A stretch of 64,000 nucleotides of DNA from Aquimarina algiphila (lineage in GTDB: Bacteria; Bacteroidota; Bacteroidia; Flavobacteriales; Flavobacteriaceae). Made by a program: the position numbers and the translations under genes. The stretch spans positions 54,685 to 118,684 of the forward strand of contig NZ_VLNR01000008.1 in NCBI RefSeq assembly GCF_007489275.1. Direction: 5' to 3'. This document shows, in pieces, positions 53,482 through 63,497 of the stretch (position 1 is the stretch's first letter; the number at the start of each line of letters is the position of its first letter). A model generated the notes under the pieces. It did no database searches. It was not told the DNA's origin and was given only the letters and a program-made list of their open reading frames with translations.

Positions 53482-56400
53482 TTATTTTATTAGGAAACTT
53501 CCTTCGTACCTCTTTTTGAAGTTATCTCCTCTTATGATATATTTATATACTCCTTGTCTTAAATTTTTTGCTGTAAAAATAAAATTCTTTGATGGGGTTC
53601 CTATACTTCCTAATTCCTCCTCTTGCACAATTCTACCTAACATATCAATTACAGAAATTGTTATTTTTTGATTTGCTTTAGGCATCTTTATTGTCGTTTG
53701 TGTGCTAAATGGATTTGGAGAATTGATTATAGAAGTTTCACTATCATCTATTATAATGTTTTCAATGTCATTATTATTATTATTATTATTATTGATTGTA
53801 ACAGGATCGGTAACCTCTTCGAGTTCTTTTTCATCAGTAGTAAACTTAAGTTTGGCTACTTCTAGATCAAAAGAAGTGAAACTTGCATAATCTCCCTGAA
53901 TAGAGAATACAACACTTCTTAAATCTTCAATTGCAAAAGTCTGTTTTGCTTTACTATAAAAGTCTGAAAAAGGAATAGTGTATTTTTGTTTTGTATCATT
54001 AGCCTTTATAGTATATCTAAGCCTTTCATTCCAATCAGTAAGGTCTTTGGTAACTAATATAACTTCTACATCCTGATCAGAGAACAATTCGAATTGTACA
54101 GCTTCATACTCAGAAACATTTAATGTAAGATCACCACCAAGGATGTTTCTAAACAAATTCATAGTTTCCTTAAGGTTACCGCTTACCTTAACATCTCGTT
54201 CTACGGTATACTCGTTCTCTTTATTTTGAGTTTTGGTATTTTTACCAATATCAAAATTGGTTATGGTTGCTCCTTGTTCTAAGAAGTCGATTCCCCATGG
54301 GCCATCAGCTAAGTATAATACATCTGCCTTATTGGGATCGTCACCAGTAATAGCAAAACCAATATCAAATAAGTACCCCGTCTCTATAGTGGTCGTTTCT
54401 TTGTATTTACCAGATAATGCTACAGTTTTTATAATTAACTCTTCATTTGATAATTCTGTAGCTCTTTTATTCCCTCTAAAGTTAAATTGACTTACCTGAG
54501 ATTTATTTACAATGTCCAGAACAAGCTTTCCATCTTTATAGAATCCCTTTTGTACAAATACTGATGGGATATTAATAGGAATAAATGTTTTGCCTAATGA
54601 CTTTTGATCGATTAATTTGTCGATGATGCTATTTGCAATAGTAGCTACTTGTGGTATAGATCCACCCCAAATCTGGAAGTTGAGATAATCACCTTCAGGA
54701 TATTGATCGATATTCCATAAACTATAGAGTTCATTTTGAAATTCGTCTATTCTCACTGAGAAATGTAAAGCTTGTTCAATTTCTCCGGTAACTCTTCTGA
54801 TTTTGGTGTTTACCAAGGTATGATTTCTCACTTTTAAAGTCCTGATATCTTCTAAAACAGAACCATTAAGTCGATCACATATCGTTTTTGAGTGATCATA
54901 AACTGATCCATTGGTAGCCATCGCTAAGGCTGCACCAACTCTTTGATCTTGATTGTAATAATCAATTGAAAAAACAGAGGTTGCATTGGTGATACCAATT
55001 AAATCATCTGGACTAGATACAAAAGAAGTTTCGGTTCCTGAAGCGCCAGTTTTTGGGAAATAGATACTCAAGTCCTTGCTACCGGATTTATATGATTTTG
55101 CACCTGGAGCGAAACGTTGTTGTAATTTCTTTTGATTATATACTGTATTCGTTTTTGATCTTAAAAAATTTCTCTTAGCAATCAAGTTGGCAAGATCACC
55201 ATTACTTTCTAGCCCACCATCATTACCTGATGTTACTACACCTTCTTCGGTTAGTTCGGGGATGTTTGTAGTTTTTAGGGACGAGTATTGATCAGCGCTT
55301 ACATGAAACAATACATCATTAAAGTCATGGTCAGCAGCAGGGTAGTCCCTTCTTGTATCTTCAAAACCAAGAACAATAGTTTCATTAGCAGTATCTGCCA
55401 ATAAGATATTGTGCGGTCGTAATGTCTCATCACATTCTGGGTTATAATCTGGATTAGAGTAAATTTGCCATAATCCGGTATCTATAGCTGTGCCATTCCA
55501 CCCATCTGCGAGTAATACCCAGGCAATACCAGTATCAGTTGGGAAACTACCCAAATTCACAGTGTTACCGATATTTAAACCACCATCGCTTCCTACTTCA
55601 GAAGTGTTTGGAAAAACAATGGTTATGTCTTCGGGGTTAGGTGCGGTAGTAGAAGGATTATTAATGTTGTAAGTGTAAAATCCAAGTGTATTCTTATAAG
55701 TTGTGTTTTCACCGATAAAAGTAACTGAAATATTTGTTGTGTTTTCTATGATGATATTAGTATCATATCCAGAATAAATGTAGTTAGGATTGAGATTAGG
55801 GACAGAATTTCCTTCTGGTAATGCGTCATTGATTCGCGTTAAGTAATCTGTAGATAATATTTCATTTGTTCCTAAATAATTAGGAGTTCCATTACCATCA
55901 TATGTCCCTGGATATTGGTATCGTTCTCCAATACTCAATACAGGAAAACTACTCGGAGTTTGATTACCATTATCAGAATCGAATACAGTTTCTTTGAGAT
56001 CAAAATTATCATCTAAACCATCCTGATCAAAATCATTTCCTATGGCAACTGTATCGGCTGTGCCATCACTATTGGTGTCATATCCATCTACAATATCTAA
56101 TATGCCATCATTGTTAGAATCGGTATCTAAAAAATCTGGATTATCTGTGCCATCTGTATTTATATATCCTTGCGGAGTACCTCCTTGATCAGGATCAAAA
56201 GCATCATCCATACCATCCCTGTCTGTATCTAAACCAGAAAGAGAGATAAAATTAAGGCTATTTTGTCCTTCGATAAGATCAATAATACCATCTTGATCGG
56301 CATCAATATCATAGGCGTCATAAATTAAATCACCATCTGTATCAGCGGGATAGAAGGCAACTCCAGTTTGATCAATATCTACAATATCAGCTATTCCATC

Positions 56401-57504
56401 GAGATCAGAGTCTACAAAATTAGCATCTTGAGCATTAAAGTAACCGTCTCCATTAGTATCATAACTACCCAAACCGGCTTCGACAATGTCAAATATCCCA
56501 TCATTATCACTATCAAGATCTAATACATTTGGGACACCATCCCGATCGGTATCAAAAGCAAGAGAAACTCCACTATTACAAGTATTCCCAAAATCAGGAT
56601 CCAGGTAATTAAAAATCCCATCAGTATCATCATCTCCATATGGATCAACACCACCACCTTCTACGATATCAGGAATTCCATCACCATCAGTATCCTTATC
56701 ATAAGGATCCAGAACTTCATCTTGATCAGCATCAATAGGGGATACACCACTAGCACATTTAAATCCATCATTAGAATTAGTAACCTCGGTATTATTTAAT
56801 AATGTGGCATAAGGAGTAACAGTTTCATAGTCATTTACCAGATGTAATCCTCCATTATTGCTGGATACGTATAACCTGTTACTGGTATCAGTATAGCATG
56901 CACCAAACGTATGATTTGGTAAATCAGTTACAGTTTTACTACTAAAAGTCGGGGTATTCGAGGAAAGATCCCATTTGAATACTTTTCCTTTGGCACCACC
57001 ATATAGATTGCCATCAATAAATACAATATCGGCACAAGGCGTTGGCGATGGTTGATCAGAAACTACAATCTCAAATACAGGAGAGGATGAACCATCATAA
57101 CTCTGTAGATTAATAATCTTATGAAAAGATTGTTTATCCAATGAATTTTGAAAGACCCATAAATTTCCTTCGCTATCAACATCGGCAGCATAACCGCCTC
57201 CAAAATTGATACCTCCATTAGGCGCTACTGATCCCAGATCTACTATAAGGTCAGTTCCGATACGTAATAAATGCTTGTCACTATTTCTTATCGCATATAA
57301 AAAGTTATCTATAGGGTTATATCCTCCTGCATTGTACGCAGAATGTGTATGGAGTGGGTCAGAATACGTACCTGTTATAGGGTCATACGATCGCAATGCT
57401 CCAGAGATTACTTGATAAAACTTCCCTTCATTACAATCAAAAGGTTGTTGAGCATAAGTAATGTTTGCTATAAGAATTACCAAAAGGATGATGGTCTTTT
57501 TCAT
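53482..57504 (-). CDS. Giant DUF4114-type secreted protein with T9SS sorting domain
   Basis: The 1340-residue protein has a signal peptide (1-18, ANITYAQQ), an N-terminal propeller-like domain (about 20-250; [20 protein letters not shown]), a chain of Asp-rich thrombospondin type 3-like calcium repeats (about 255-520; [14 protein letters not shown]), a beta domain (520-640), a DUF4114 domain (about 655-745; [11 protein letters not shown] and DHDFNDVLF), further beta domains, a poly-Asn tract near residue 1250 and a T9SS type A tail ([11 protein letters not shown] to [12 protein letters not shown]). It may be the calcium-stabilised surface protein that the local glycan decorates or anchors. 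Confidence 0.88.
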   Translation of the reverse strand: MKKTIILLVILIANITYAQQPFDCNEGKFYQVISGALRSYDPITGTYSDPLHTHSAYNAGGYNPIDNFLYAIRNSDKHLLRIGTDLIVDLGSVAPNGGINFGGGYAADVDSEGNLWVFQNSLDKQSFHKIINLQSYDGSSSPVFEIVVSDQPSPTPCADIVFIDGNLYGGAKGKVFKWDLSSNTPTFSSKTVTDLPNHTFGACYTDTSNRLYVSSNNGGLHLVNDYETVTPYATLLNNTEVTNSNDGFKCASGVSPIDADQDEVLDPYDKDTDGDGIPDIVEGGGVDPYGDDDTDGIFNYLDPDFGNTCNSGVSLAFDTDRDGVPNVLDLDSDNDGIFDIVEAGLGSYDTNGDGYFNAQDANFVDSDLDGIADIVDIDQTGVAFYPADTDGDLIYDAYDIDADQDGIIDLIEGQNSLNFISLSGLDTDRDGMDDAFDPDQGGTPQGYINTDGTDNPDFLDTDSNNDGILDIVDGYDTNSDGTADTVAIGNDFDQDGLDDNFDLKETVFDSDNGNQTPSSFPVLSIGERYQYPGTYDGNGTPNYLGTNEILSTDYLTRINDALPEGNSVPNLNPNYIYSGYDTNIIIENTTNISVTFIGENTTYKNTLGFYTYNINNPSTTAPNPEDITIVFPNTSEVGSDGGLNIGNTVNLGSFPTDTGIAWVLLADGWNGTAIDTGLWQIYSNPDYNPECDETLRPHNILLADTANETIVLGFEDTRRDYPAADHDFNDVLFHVSADQYSSLKTTNIPELTEEGVVTSGNDGGLESNGDLANLIAKRNFLRSKTNTVYNQKKLQQRFAPGAKSYKSGSKDLSIYFPKTGASGTETSFVSSPDDLIGITNATSVFSIDYYNQDQRVGAALAMATNGSVYDHSKTICDRLNGSVLEDIRTLKVRNHTLVNTKIRRVTGEIEQALHFSVRIDEFQNELYSLWNIDQYPEGDYLNFQIWGGSIPQVATIANSIIDKLIDQKSLGKTFIPINIPSVFVQKGFYKDGKLVLDIVNKSQVSQFNFRGNKRATELSNEELIIKTVALSGKYKETTTIETGYLFDIGFAITGDDPNKADVLYLADGPWGIDFLEQGATITNFDIGKNTKTQNKENEYTVERDVKVSGNLKETMNLFRNILGGDLTLNVSEYEAVQFELFSDQDVEVILVTKDLTDWNERLRYTIKANDTKQKYTIPFSDFYSKAKQTFAIEDLRSVVFSIQGDYASFTSFDLEVAKLKFTTDEKELEEVTDPVTINNNNNNNNDIENIIIDDSETSIINSPNPFSTQTTIKMPKANQKITISVIDMLGRIVQEEELGSIGTPSKNFIFTAKNLRQGVYKYIIRGDNFKKRYEGSFLIK
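53767..53800. repeat. ATT trinucleotide microsatellite in 53482-57504
   Basis: Eight or so consecutive ATT units (AAT on the gene strand) code for eight Asn residues just before the T9SS tail. Copy changes by whole units would keep the frame and only vary the length of the linker. Confidence 0.85.
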
Positions 57505-57612
57505 AGTATATATTGATTTTTGTCTTTTTTGTAATTGTTAGATTACTAACTAAAGACAGTTTTTTATGATTTAGAATTTTGGTTGAATCGGTTTTTAAAA
57601 AGAAGAAAGTAG

Positions 57613-58419
57613 TTATTTTACCATATTGTATTCTGCTTTAAGATTAAAGATAGTTGAAGCACTTTTGATACGAGTTCTGATTTTTAAGTAACTAAACCAG
57701 ATTACTAATAAATTGATAGGAATCAAGAGAGAGTCTTTTAAAGTGATTTTAGAACCTTCTACTTCGATCCAACTATCCAGTGGTTCTTCACTAATAGTAT
57801 TTAAAAGATCTTTTAATCCAATGTGTTTTTTTAACCTTAAGAAAATCTCAATATCAAATAACCATCTGCTTATGAATTTTTGGCTATACACATTCTCGAT
57901 AATACTTTTTCTAAATACTTTGGCTCCGCATTGCGTATCCTTTATAGGAAGTTGAAGAATAAATCGAATGAAGAATCCAACAAAATTAGATAAGAATTTT
58001 CTAATAATATTTCGATCGATGTTAGCTGACTCATCTGCTTTTCTAGATCCAAAGACCATGGTTAATTGTGGATTACTATTTAGTTTTTGTACCAAATTAT
58101 CCATTTCTTCTAATGATGTAGAAAGATCAGCATCAAGAAAAGCAATGTTTTCTACAAAATCAAGATCTGCAAGATAATTAGCTCCAGTTTGAACTGCAGT
58201 AGCTTTACCTTGATTGACCTCTAGATTGAGTACAGTTATTTTTTGAGGGTTGAATTGTCTAAGTTCATTTAACATCCCTAAAGTATTATCAGAGCTGCCG
58301 TCGTTTACAAAACATAAATGGTAAGAAGGGTTATTAGTTAAGAAGTTACAAAATTTTTCCTTTGGTAGTCTGTTATATTCATTATAACAAGGAACAATGA
58401 TTCCGGTAATTTTCGTCAT
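57613..58419 (-). CDS. GT2 glycosyltransferase (dolichyl-phosphate-sugar synthase-like), copy 2
   Basis: The 268-residue paralogue of 41725-42546 has IVPCYNEYNRL, FVNDGSSDNT, LDADLSTS (metal site) and KDTQCGAKVFRKS. It has no C-terminal membrane helices. Two such enzymes at the two ends of the cluster may make different polyprenyl-phosphate sugars for the GT-C-type protein at 42720. The GTAGTA word lies about 32 bases upstream and ATTCGTC about 144 bases upstream. Confidence 0.9.
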   Translation of the reverse strand: MTKITGIIVPCYNEYNRLPKEKFCNFLTNNPSYHLCFVNDGSSDNTLGMLNELRQFNPQKITVLNLEVNQGKATAVQTGANYLADLDFVENIAFLDADLSTSLEEMDNLVQKLNSNPQLTMVFGSRKADESANIDRNIIRKFLSNFVGFFIRFILQLPIKDTQCGAKVFRKSIIENVYSQKFISRWLFDIEIFLRLKKHIGLKDLLNTISEEPLDSWIEVEGSKITLKDSLLIPINLLVIWFSYLKIRTRIKSASTIFNLKAEYNMVK

Positions 58420-58995
58420 ATCAATTTTAAATTTAGGGCTACTTCTTGGGGTAGTAGAAGTATTAAATTTTTAAAAGTGACCTTTTCTTTTTATTAGGTC
58501 CCTGATCTTTTAAATTATGTTAAACATTCTTCTGGGGATTTTTGAAGACTATTTTACATTTTGACGAATTTACTTTTGAACTTGAATTGATCATAAATAG
58601 TTAGTGATCAATACGGTGTAAAAGTAATACCAGTTTTCGAAAGTTAAATACGGTAAAACCACAAAATATTTATGTGAAGCCCAAAAACAGTGTATTTTGT
58701 CGATATTCGTGCGGTTTTCACTGAAACTTTAACATTTGTTTATTGTTTTTAAGAAAGTAAAATCTTACAAATGTTAATAAAATGAAAGATTAATAACGGT
58801 TTTTTGTGTTAAATTAAGGGGGTTTTTCCCCTGATTTTTTACATAATTACTTAAAATTGTGTTAATACAAAGACCTGTTTTCTTAAGAAAGGAGTTGAGT
58901 AGAATATAAAGTTTATAAAACTTATTGAGTTTTTACCCGCTATTTTTTTAGTTATTCTTACTTTAACGATAATTAATCAACTTGTACACAAAATA
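58420..58995. promoter_or_regulatory. Divergent intergenic region of GT2 copy 2 and TPR-barrel gene
   Basis: This 576-base AT-rich stretch has no gene. It contains TTGGGGTAGTA at 58447-58457 and GACGAAT at 58563-58569 on the GT2 side, and ACCCGCTATT at 58935-58944 on the other side, 52 bases before the ATG at 58996. No strong hairpin is seen. Confidence 0.5.
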
Positions 58996-61074
58996 ATGCA
59001 CTTAAAACCATTTTTTTTTAGTTTCCTTTTTTTGGTATCATTTTCATCTTTGTTTGCTCAAAATATGCAAGAAGGTTTTAAGTATCTCGAAACAGGTAAA
59101 TATGCTAACGCAAAAACATTTTTTGAAGACATTCTAAAACAATATCCTCAAAACAAAACCGCCCGTTTATGTTATGGGAGAGCAGTAGGACTTTTGGGAG
59201 AGTCTAAGCAAGCAGTATCTATTTTTACAACATTATTACAAGAATATCCAGATGATTTTGAGATTAAATTAAATTATGCAGAATCGCTACTTTGGGATCG
59301 TCAATTTACCAAAGCAGAGAGTTTCTATGAAAAATTAACTCAAGAGGATGATACAAGTTTCCCGGCAGTATTGGGATATGCTAATACACTTTCTAATCTC
59401 AAGAAATATGAGAAAGCATTAATATTAGTGAATAAAGCATTACAATTACAGAAAGGAAATGCAAATGCGTTGTTATCCAGAAAGTATGTTCGTTTGGGGT
59501 ATGCTAATGCAATAGCTCAGGACAAAAAATATGATGAGGCACTACAACTATTGGATCAAAACCTGATTGACTTTCCTAATGATAAAGATACACAGTTAAA
59601 TAAAGCAAATATTTACCTGATCACCAATAAACTTGAAAAAGCAAAAAACACATATAAAGCATTAGCTGTTAGCCCTAAGGACAGTATCATATCTTTAAAT
59701 GGTCTAGCTTTGGTAGCTCATAAAAATAATAAAGAGAAAAAGGCATTATTCATTGCTGGTCAAGCAAAAAATAAAGCAGCACATTTTAAAGATGATGATA
59801 AAACACTTTATCTGTCTACCGCAGAACGATATATACAAGCCCTACTATGGAATAAAAAATTTAAGGATGCTAAAGAAAGTATAGATCAATTACAACTATT
59901 GTATCCTGATCATTCGAGAGTATTGGCATTATACGCAACTCACGGGATGTATACTAGTCGTTTTAAAACCAGTCTTCAAAATTATAACACGATTTTAGAA
60001 AAAGAAGCGGGTTCTTTTGATGGTAATTTGGGTATTGCAAACGCATATAGAGCTGTTGGAGATGATATCAAATCCTATACCTATGCTTTTAAAACCCTGG
60101 AGTATTATCCTAAACAACCAGATGCCGAAAAACTAATCAAAACATTAAAAAAATCCCATACTCCTTTTATAGAGGAGAAAACGGCATATACTTTTGATAA
60201 TGGAGACAATGAAGCGGTAAACATTACTTTAAAAGTAGAAGTTCCCTTATCCACTAGATTTAAAACAGAAGCCCAATATGATTATAGAACAACAAAAAAT
60301 ACAGTCACTAGAAATGAAGCAACTTCGAATGACTTTTGGTTAGGAACTCTTTATAAATTCAACGGAAATATTTCTTTGCAATCTAAGGTAGGATTGACAA
60401 ATGCAGATGGATTTACAGCAGATTATACAGAGTTGGTCGCCGAGGTAGTATTAAAAACAAAACCTTTTAGATTACAAAACCTAGATATAGGGTACAAGAG
60501 AGAATTGCAAAATTTTAATGCAGATTTATTAAACAGAGAAATTGTAATGAACAATTATAGCCTAAATTATAATTTAGGGACTAATTTTAATTTAGGCTGG
60601 TATACACAATATATTTACACTTCGCAGACAGATGAGAATACAAGGAATCTATTATTTACATCTTTATATTACTCTATTTTACAAAAACCAGTGCTAAAGG
60701 TAGGGCTCAATTATCAATATATCACTTTTAAAGATCAGGTGCCTACCATTTATTTTAGCCCTGATCAATTTAATCTAGGCGAAGTATTCCTAGAAGTTGT
60801 TAGTGATCCACAAAAGAATTGGTATTATAGTGCAAGTGCAGCATTTGGTCAACAGTTTGTAGAGGATGATCCCGCATCTTCTACTTTTAGGGCAGAAGGA
60901 AAATTTGGCCATCAATTTTCTCAGCGGTTTAATGCTAATATCTATGGTAAATATAGTAACATTGCTTCTGCCACTGCTGCTGGTTTTGAATTTGTAGAAC
61001 TTGGTTTTAGATTAAAATGGTATTTTATGAAGAACCCTATTTTTAATAAAAAGATAATAGGATTAGAACCGTAG
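58996..61074 (+). CDS. TPR protein with C-terminal outer-membrane beta-barrel (YaiO-like)
   Basis: The 692-residue protein has a signal peptide (1-22, FSSLFAQN), about ten tetratricopeptide repeats (about 25-390; EGFKYLETGKYANAKTFFEDIL, then FEIKLNYAESLLWDRQFTKAESFYEKL) and a barrel of about 16 strands (about 400-692; NITLKVEVPLSTRFKTEAQYDY to FVELGFRLKWYF). This is the layout of exopolysaccharide outer-membrane exporters such as PgaA and BcsC, and the barrel resembles YaiO. Placed at the end of the glycan cluster, it is the best candidate for the exit pore. Confidence 0.8.
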   Translation: MHLKPFFFSFLFLVSFSSLFAQNMQEGFKYLETGKYANAKTFFEDILKQYPQNKTARLCYGRAVGLLGESKQAVSIFTTLLQEYPDDFEIKLNYAESLLWDRQFTKAESFYEKLTQEDDTSFPAVLGYANTLSNLKKYEKALILVNKALQLQKGNANALLSRKYVRLGYANAIAQDKKYDEALQLLDQNLIDFPNDKDTQLNKANIYLITNKLEKAKNTYKALAVSPKDSIISLNGLALVAHKNNKEKKALFIAGQAKNKAAHFKDDDKTLYLSTAERYIQALLWNKKFKDAKESIDQLQLLYPDHSRVLALYATHGMYTSRFKTSLQNYNTILEKEAGSFDGNLGIANAYRAVGDDIKSYTYAFKTLEYYPKQPDAEKLIKTLKKSHTPFIEEKTAYTFDNGDNEAVNITLKVEVPLSTRFKTEAQYDYRTTKNTVTRNEATSNDFWLGTLYKFNGNISLQSKVGLTNADGFTADYTELVAEVVLKTKPFRLQNLDIGYKRELQNFNADLLNREIVMNNYSLNYNLGTNFNLGWYTQYIYTSQTDENTRNLLFTSLYYSILQKPVLKVGLNYQYITFKDQVPTIYFSPDQFNLGEVFLEVVSDPQKNWYYSASAAFGQQFVEDDPASSTFRAEGKFGHQFSQRFNANIYGKYSNIASATAAGFEFVELGFRLKWYFMKNPIFNKKIIGLEP

Positions 61075-61524
61075 TGACATTGAGACTATATTTTGGGAGA
61101 CGGTATTAGATCAGTATTATATATTAGTGCTTTGTTATAAGAGATAGAAATGCAATAAGTTGGTATAATGTATAAATGATAGTACCCCTTCTCGACAAGG
61201 GGGTAGGCTATCTCATAAGAGGCTCCAATCCAACAAAAGGTAATTAGCACCGATCATGTGCCGCTTCGATTGGATAGTTTAATGCTTCGAAGCGATATGT
61301 TCAAGCTTCTTTCTGATACTTTATGGGATAAAAGGGATAGGTTTACGATTTTTTGCGATATATTGAGGAGTCTCAATCCAAAAAAAGGTGGTTCGAATTA
61401 CCTAAGGATCGCTTCGCAATACCTTTTTGATCATTCGAACCACTTGGGTAGGTATTTCAAAGGAGTATGATACGCCTTCTAATTACCTTTGTAAAGCTTC
61501 ATATTATCTTGGCTATCTATAACA
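61075..61524. other. Noncoding region with nested inverted repeats
   Basis: These 450 bases hold no convincing gene. At least five inverted repeats are seen: TACCCCTT/AAGGGGGTA (61183-61205), TCCAATC/GATTGGA (61224-61274), CGCTTCGA/TCGAAGCG (61262-61294), AAAGGTAATTAG/CTAATTACCTTT (61236-61490) and GTGGTTCGAAT/ATTCGAACCAC (61388-61443). The last lies inside the fourth, so the segment can fold as an outer stem enclosing others. A structured RNA or a defunct mobile element are both possible. Confidence 0.6.
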
Positions 61525-62010
61525 TCATGTATTAGAGCCTTCATCGTTATTAGTACTACTGCTACGTTTAAATAATAGTTTCATATCCTCATATACAGGT
61601 TTGGCTCCAGGCTCGTTTTCGCCAGCCAAAAAACGCATCATACGGTAAAAACTTAATGCATTGGTATAGTTATCATGATCTAGCAGGGTTTTGGTATCGA
61701 GTAATTGTTGCGATAAATTCTGTAACTGCTGTACATGAGTTTCTACTTGTTTACGAGTAGTATAATCGCGATCAAACTCTTCTTTATCCAAAAATCGAGG
61801 AATCCAATCAGGATGTTGCTCCATGTAATTCTTAGCTTTATCTACAATCAATTTGTTTTGATTAGCAATACGTCCATACTGTCCTCGTTGTTCTGGAGTA
61901 AGATTGACTGTTTTATTCGATAAAACCTCTTTTACAATCTGTAATCCTTTAGTGAGTTTGTTTAATTCGTCTTCTGTAAACGTAACACTAATTAGATTTT
62001 CTAATGCCAT
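61525..62010 (-). CDS. Helical hypothetical protein, 161 residues
   Basis: The protein is almost all helix with repeated polar and Leu residues (LNKLTKGLQIVKEVLSN; VETHVQQLQNLSQQLLDTKTLLDHDNYTNALSFYRMMRFL), with no signal peptide and no Cys. It may form a small helical bundle. I do not recognise a family or motif. An ATGAAACTGG-bearing palindrome lies 56 bases before its start. Confidence 0.6.
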   Translation of the reverse strand: MALENLISVTFTEDELNKLTKGLQIVKEVLSNKTVNLTPEQRGQYGRIANQNKLIVDKAKNYMEQHPDWIPRFLDKEEFDRDYTTRKQVETHVQQLQNLSQQLLDTKTLLDHDNYTNALSFYRMMRFLAGENEPGAKPVYEDMKLLFKRSSSTNNDEGSNT

Positions 62011-62065
62011 ACTTTTATGGTTTTAAGTGATTAATACTTATTTTATGATACAAGGATACATAGTA

Positions 62066-62088
62066 CCAGTTTCATTTTTTGAAACTGG
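62066..62088. promoter_or_regulatory. Palindrome carrying AAAAATGAAACTGG on the minus strand
   Basis: The 9-base arms (62066-62074 and 62080-62088) flank a T5 loop. The minus strand of 62066-62079 reads AAAAATGAAACTGG, the same 14 bases found at 62395-62408 and 63624-63637. It faces the gene 61525-62010 at 56 bases. Confidence 0.55.
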
Positions 62089-62381
62089 CTAATTTTTTAT
62101 TAAGTTTTTTTGGTATCAGGAAATCTAGATATATCTCGAATGCACAAAAGATTGAAGAAAACCAGATCAACCACATTTTCTAAAATGGCATGTTTTACTA
62201 TTACAATGAACAAGGAAATTTCTGGGGTTACTATCAAATAATTAAAAAAAACGTGTAATAACACGTAACAAATCTAACATTTAAGACATAGACGTATATA
62301 TCAATTTCTCAAAACCTAATCCTATGATGAAAAGTGTTCTTCAGTGATGTTTGACTTTAACGATTAATTAACAATGTCATT

Positions 62382-62437
62382 TTACAGAATCCCGAAAAAT
62401 GAAACTGGCATGGTCTAATATTGTAATGAAAAACAAC
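62382..62437 (+). repeat. 56-base direct repeat, copy 1, before the FKBP gene
   Basis: The copy starts TTACAGAATCCCGAAAAATG and includes TAATATTG, one base from the TAnnTTTG -7 consensus. It matches 63611-63666 in 49 of 56 bases, with the first 29 identical. It ends 24 bases before the start codon at 62462 and is probably the promoter. Confidence 0.7.
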
Positions 62438-62461
62438 TCATAATAACCTAAACAAATGACA

Positions 62462-62989
62462 ATGAAAAAAATGCTCTTATTACTTAGTTTGTTAGTTGCA
62501 TTTACCGCATGCGTAACTAACGACGATAAACCACCTTTTAACGAACCTGACCCACCAAACTATGAATATACTCAAGAAGAAAAAGATGCTGAAATTCTTA
62601 GAATTGAAGAGTATATAAAACAGTTTGACTTGCAGGATATTATAAAAGCCGAGTCAGGATTATTTTATCGTATCGACGAGCAAGGTGACGGTTTGTTTAT
62701 AGAAGAAGGAGACACTGTAATATTTCATTTTAAAACAACAAACTTAGAAACTAATGAAGTTCTTGGAGAGTCTAATATGGAAAATAACAACTATGGTCAA
62801 TCATTTAATTTTGATGGATTATTACCAGGAGTAAAAGAAGGCTTGCAACTTATACAAGAGAGAGGTAAAATAACAATGTTAGTTCCTGCACATTTAGCTT
62901 ATGGTAAGTACCCCGTATCTTTTACAGACATAGAACCTGAAACAAACTTAATGTTTGAAATGCAACTTAATATTGTTTTAAAACCATAA
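62462..62989 (+). CDS. FKBP-type peptidyl-prolyl isomerase lipoprotein
   Basis: The start at 62462 is chosen over the ATG two codons before it because it opens MKKMLLLLSLLVAFTAC with a clean lipobox and lipidated Cys17. The FKBP domain spans about residues 60-175 (IKAESGLFYRIDEQGDG, DTVIFHF, LPGVKEGLQLIQERGKITMLVPAHLAYG). The AYG motif that closes the active pocket is present. Such surface or periplasmic isomerases help fold exported proteins. A degenerate relative follows 22 bases downstream. Confidence 0.85.
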   Translation: MKKMLLLLSLLVAFTACVTNDDKPPFNEPDPPNYEYTQEEKDAEILRIEEYIKQFDLQDIIKAESGLFYRIDEQGDGLFIEEGDTVIFHFKTTNLETNEVLGESNMENNNYGQSFNFDGLLPGVKEGLQLIQERGKITMLVPAHLAYGKYPVSFTDIEPETNLMFEMQLNIVLKP

Positions 62990-63011
62990 TAACTCTACAG
63001 GCATACTAAAA

Positions 63012-63497
63012 ATGAAAAAAACACTAATAGCAATCAGCCTACTAGCATTGTCCTACTCATGTAGCTCTGATAATGACTCAGAATTATCATTTGTCGAACA
63101 AGTAGAGCAACAACGGCAAATAACAGAATCAGAAAGAAAACAACGAGTAGTTATCCAGAAATATTTATCAGATAATTCTTTAACCGCCAAAGAAACCGGA
63201 ACAGGTCTGTATTACATGATTACAAATCATGGGAATGGTCAAAAATTAACAACTAACTCTATTATAAAATTTAGTAGTAAAATGTATTCCTTGGATGGAG
63301 AACTTAACAACAACCCTATAATATTATTTGATAAAATTGTACATCTTAATAGTGCAATACAGGAAGGGCTTTTATTGTTAAAGACTGGTGGTTCTGCAAC
63401 TTTAATTATGCCATCTACTCTACACAGAAGGCAAGAGAGTTTATTAAAAAACAAGCCTGCAATTTTTGAAATAGAAATATTAGAGTTATTAAACTAA
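63012..63497 (+). CDS. Degenerate FKBP-like lipoprotein
   Basis: This 161-residue lipoprotein has lipobox ALSYS-C (Cys17) and an FKBP-like fold (about 55-160; TGTGLYYMITNHGNGQKLTTNSIIKFSS, then AIQEGLLLLKTGGSATLIMPSTLH). The pocket motif LAYG is replaced by STLHRR, so catalysis is doubtful. It follows the intact FKBP gene closely and probably shares its transcript. The two likely arose by duplication. Confidence 0.75.
   Translation: MKKTLIAISLLALSYSCSSDNDSELSFVEQVEQQRQITESERKQRVVIQKYLSDNSLTAKETGTGLYYMITNHGNGQKLTTNSIIKFSSKMYSLDGELNNNPIILFDKIVHLNSAIQEGLLLLKTGGSATLIMPSTLHRRQESLLKNKPAIFEIEILELLN

Larger units (their letters stand above)
62011..62461. promoter_or_regulatory. Intergenic region with palindrome and 56-base repeat unit
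   Basis: No proven gene lies in this 451-base stretch. It holds the palindrome CCAGTTTCA/TGAAACTGG at 62066-62088, a 33-codon frame at 62140-62241 without support, and the repeat at 62382-62437 next to the FKBP gene start. Confidence 0.6.

Noticed and set aside
61258..61470. 70-codon plus-strand frame
   Set aside because: It covers the inverted-repeat arms, has no motif, and its codon pattern follows the palindromes. A structured noncoding element explains it better.
62140..62241. 33-residue frame starting MHKRLKKTRSTTF, considered as a peptide precursor
   Set aside because: It has no modification enzyme, exporter or leader motif nearby and is short enough to be chance.
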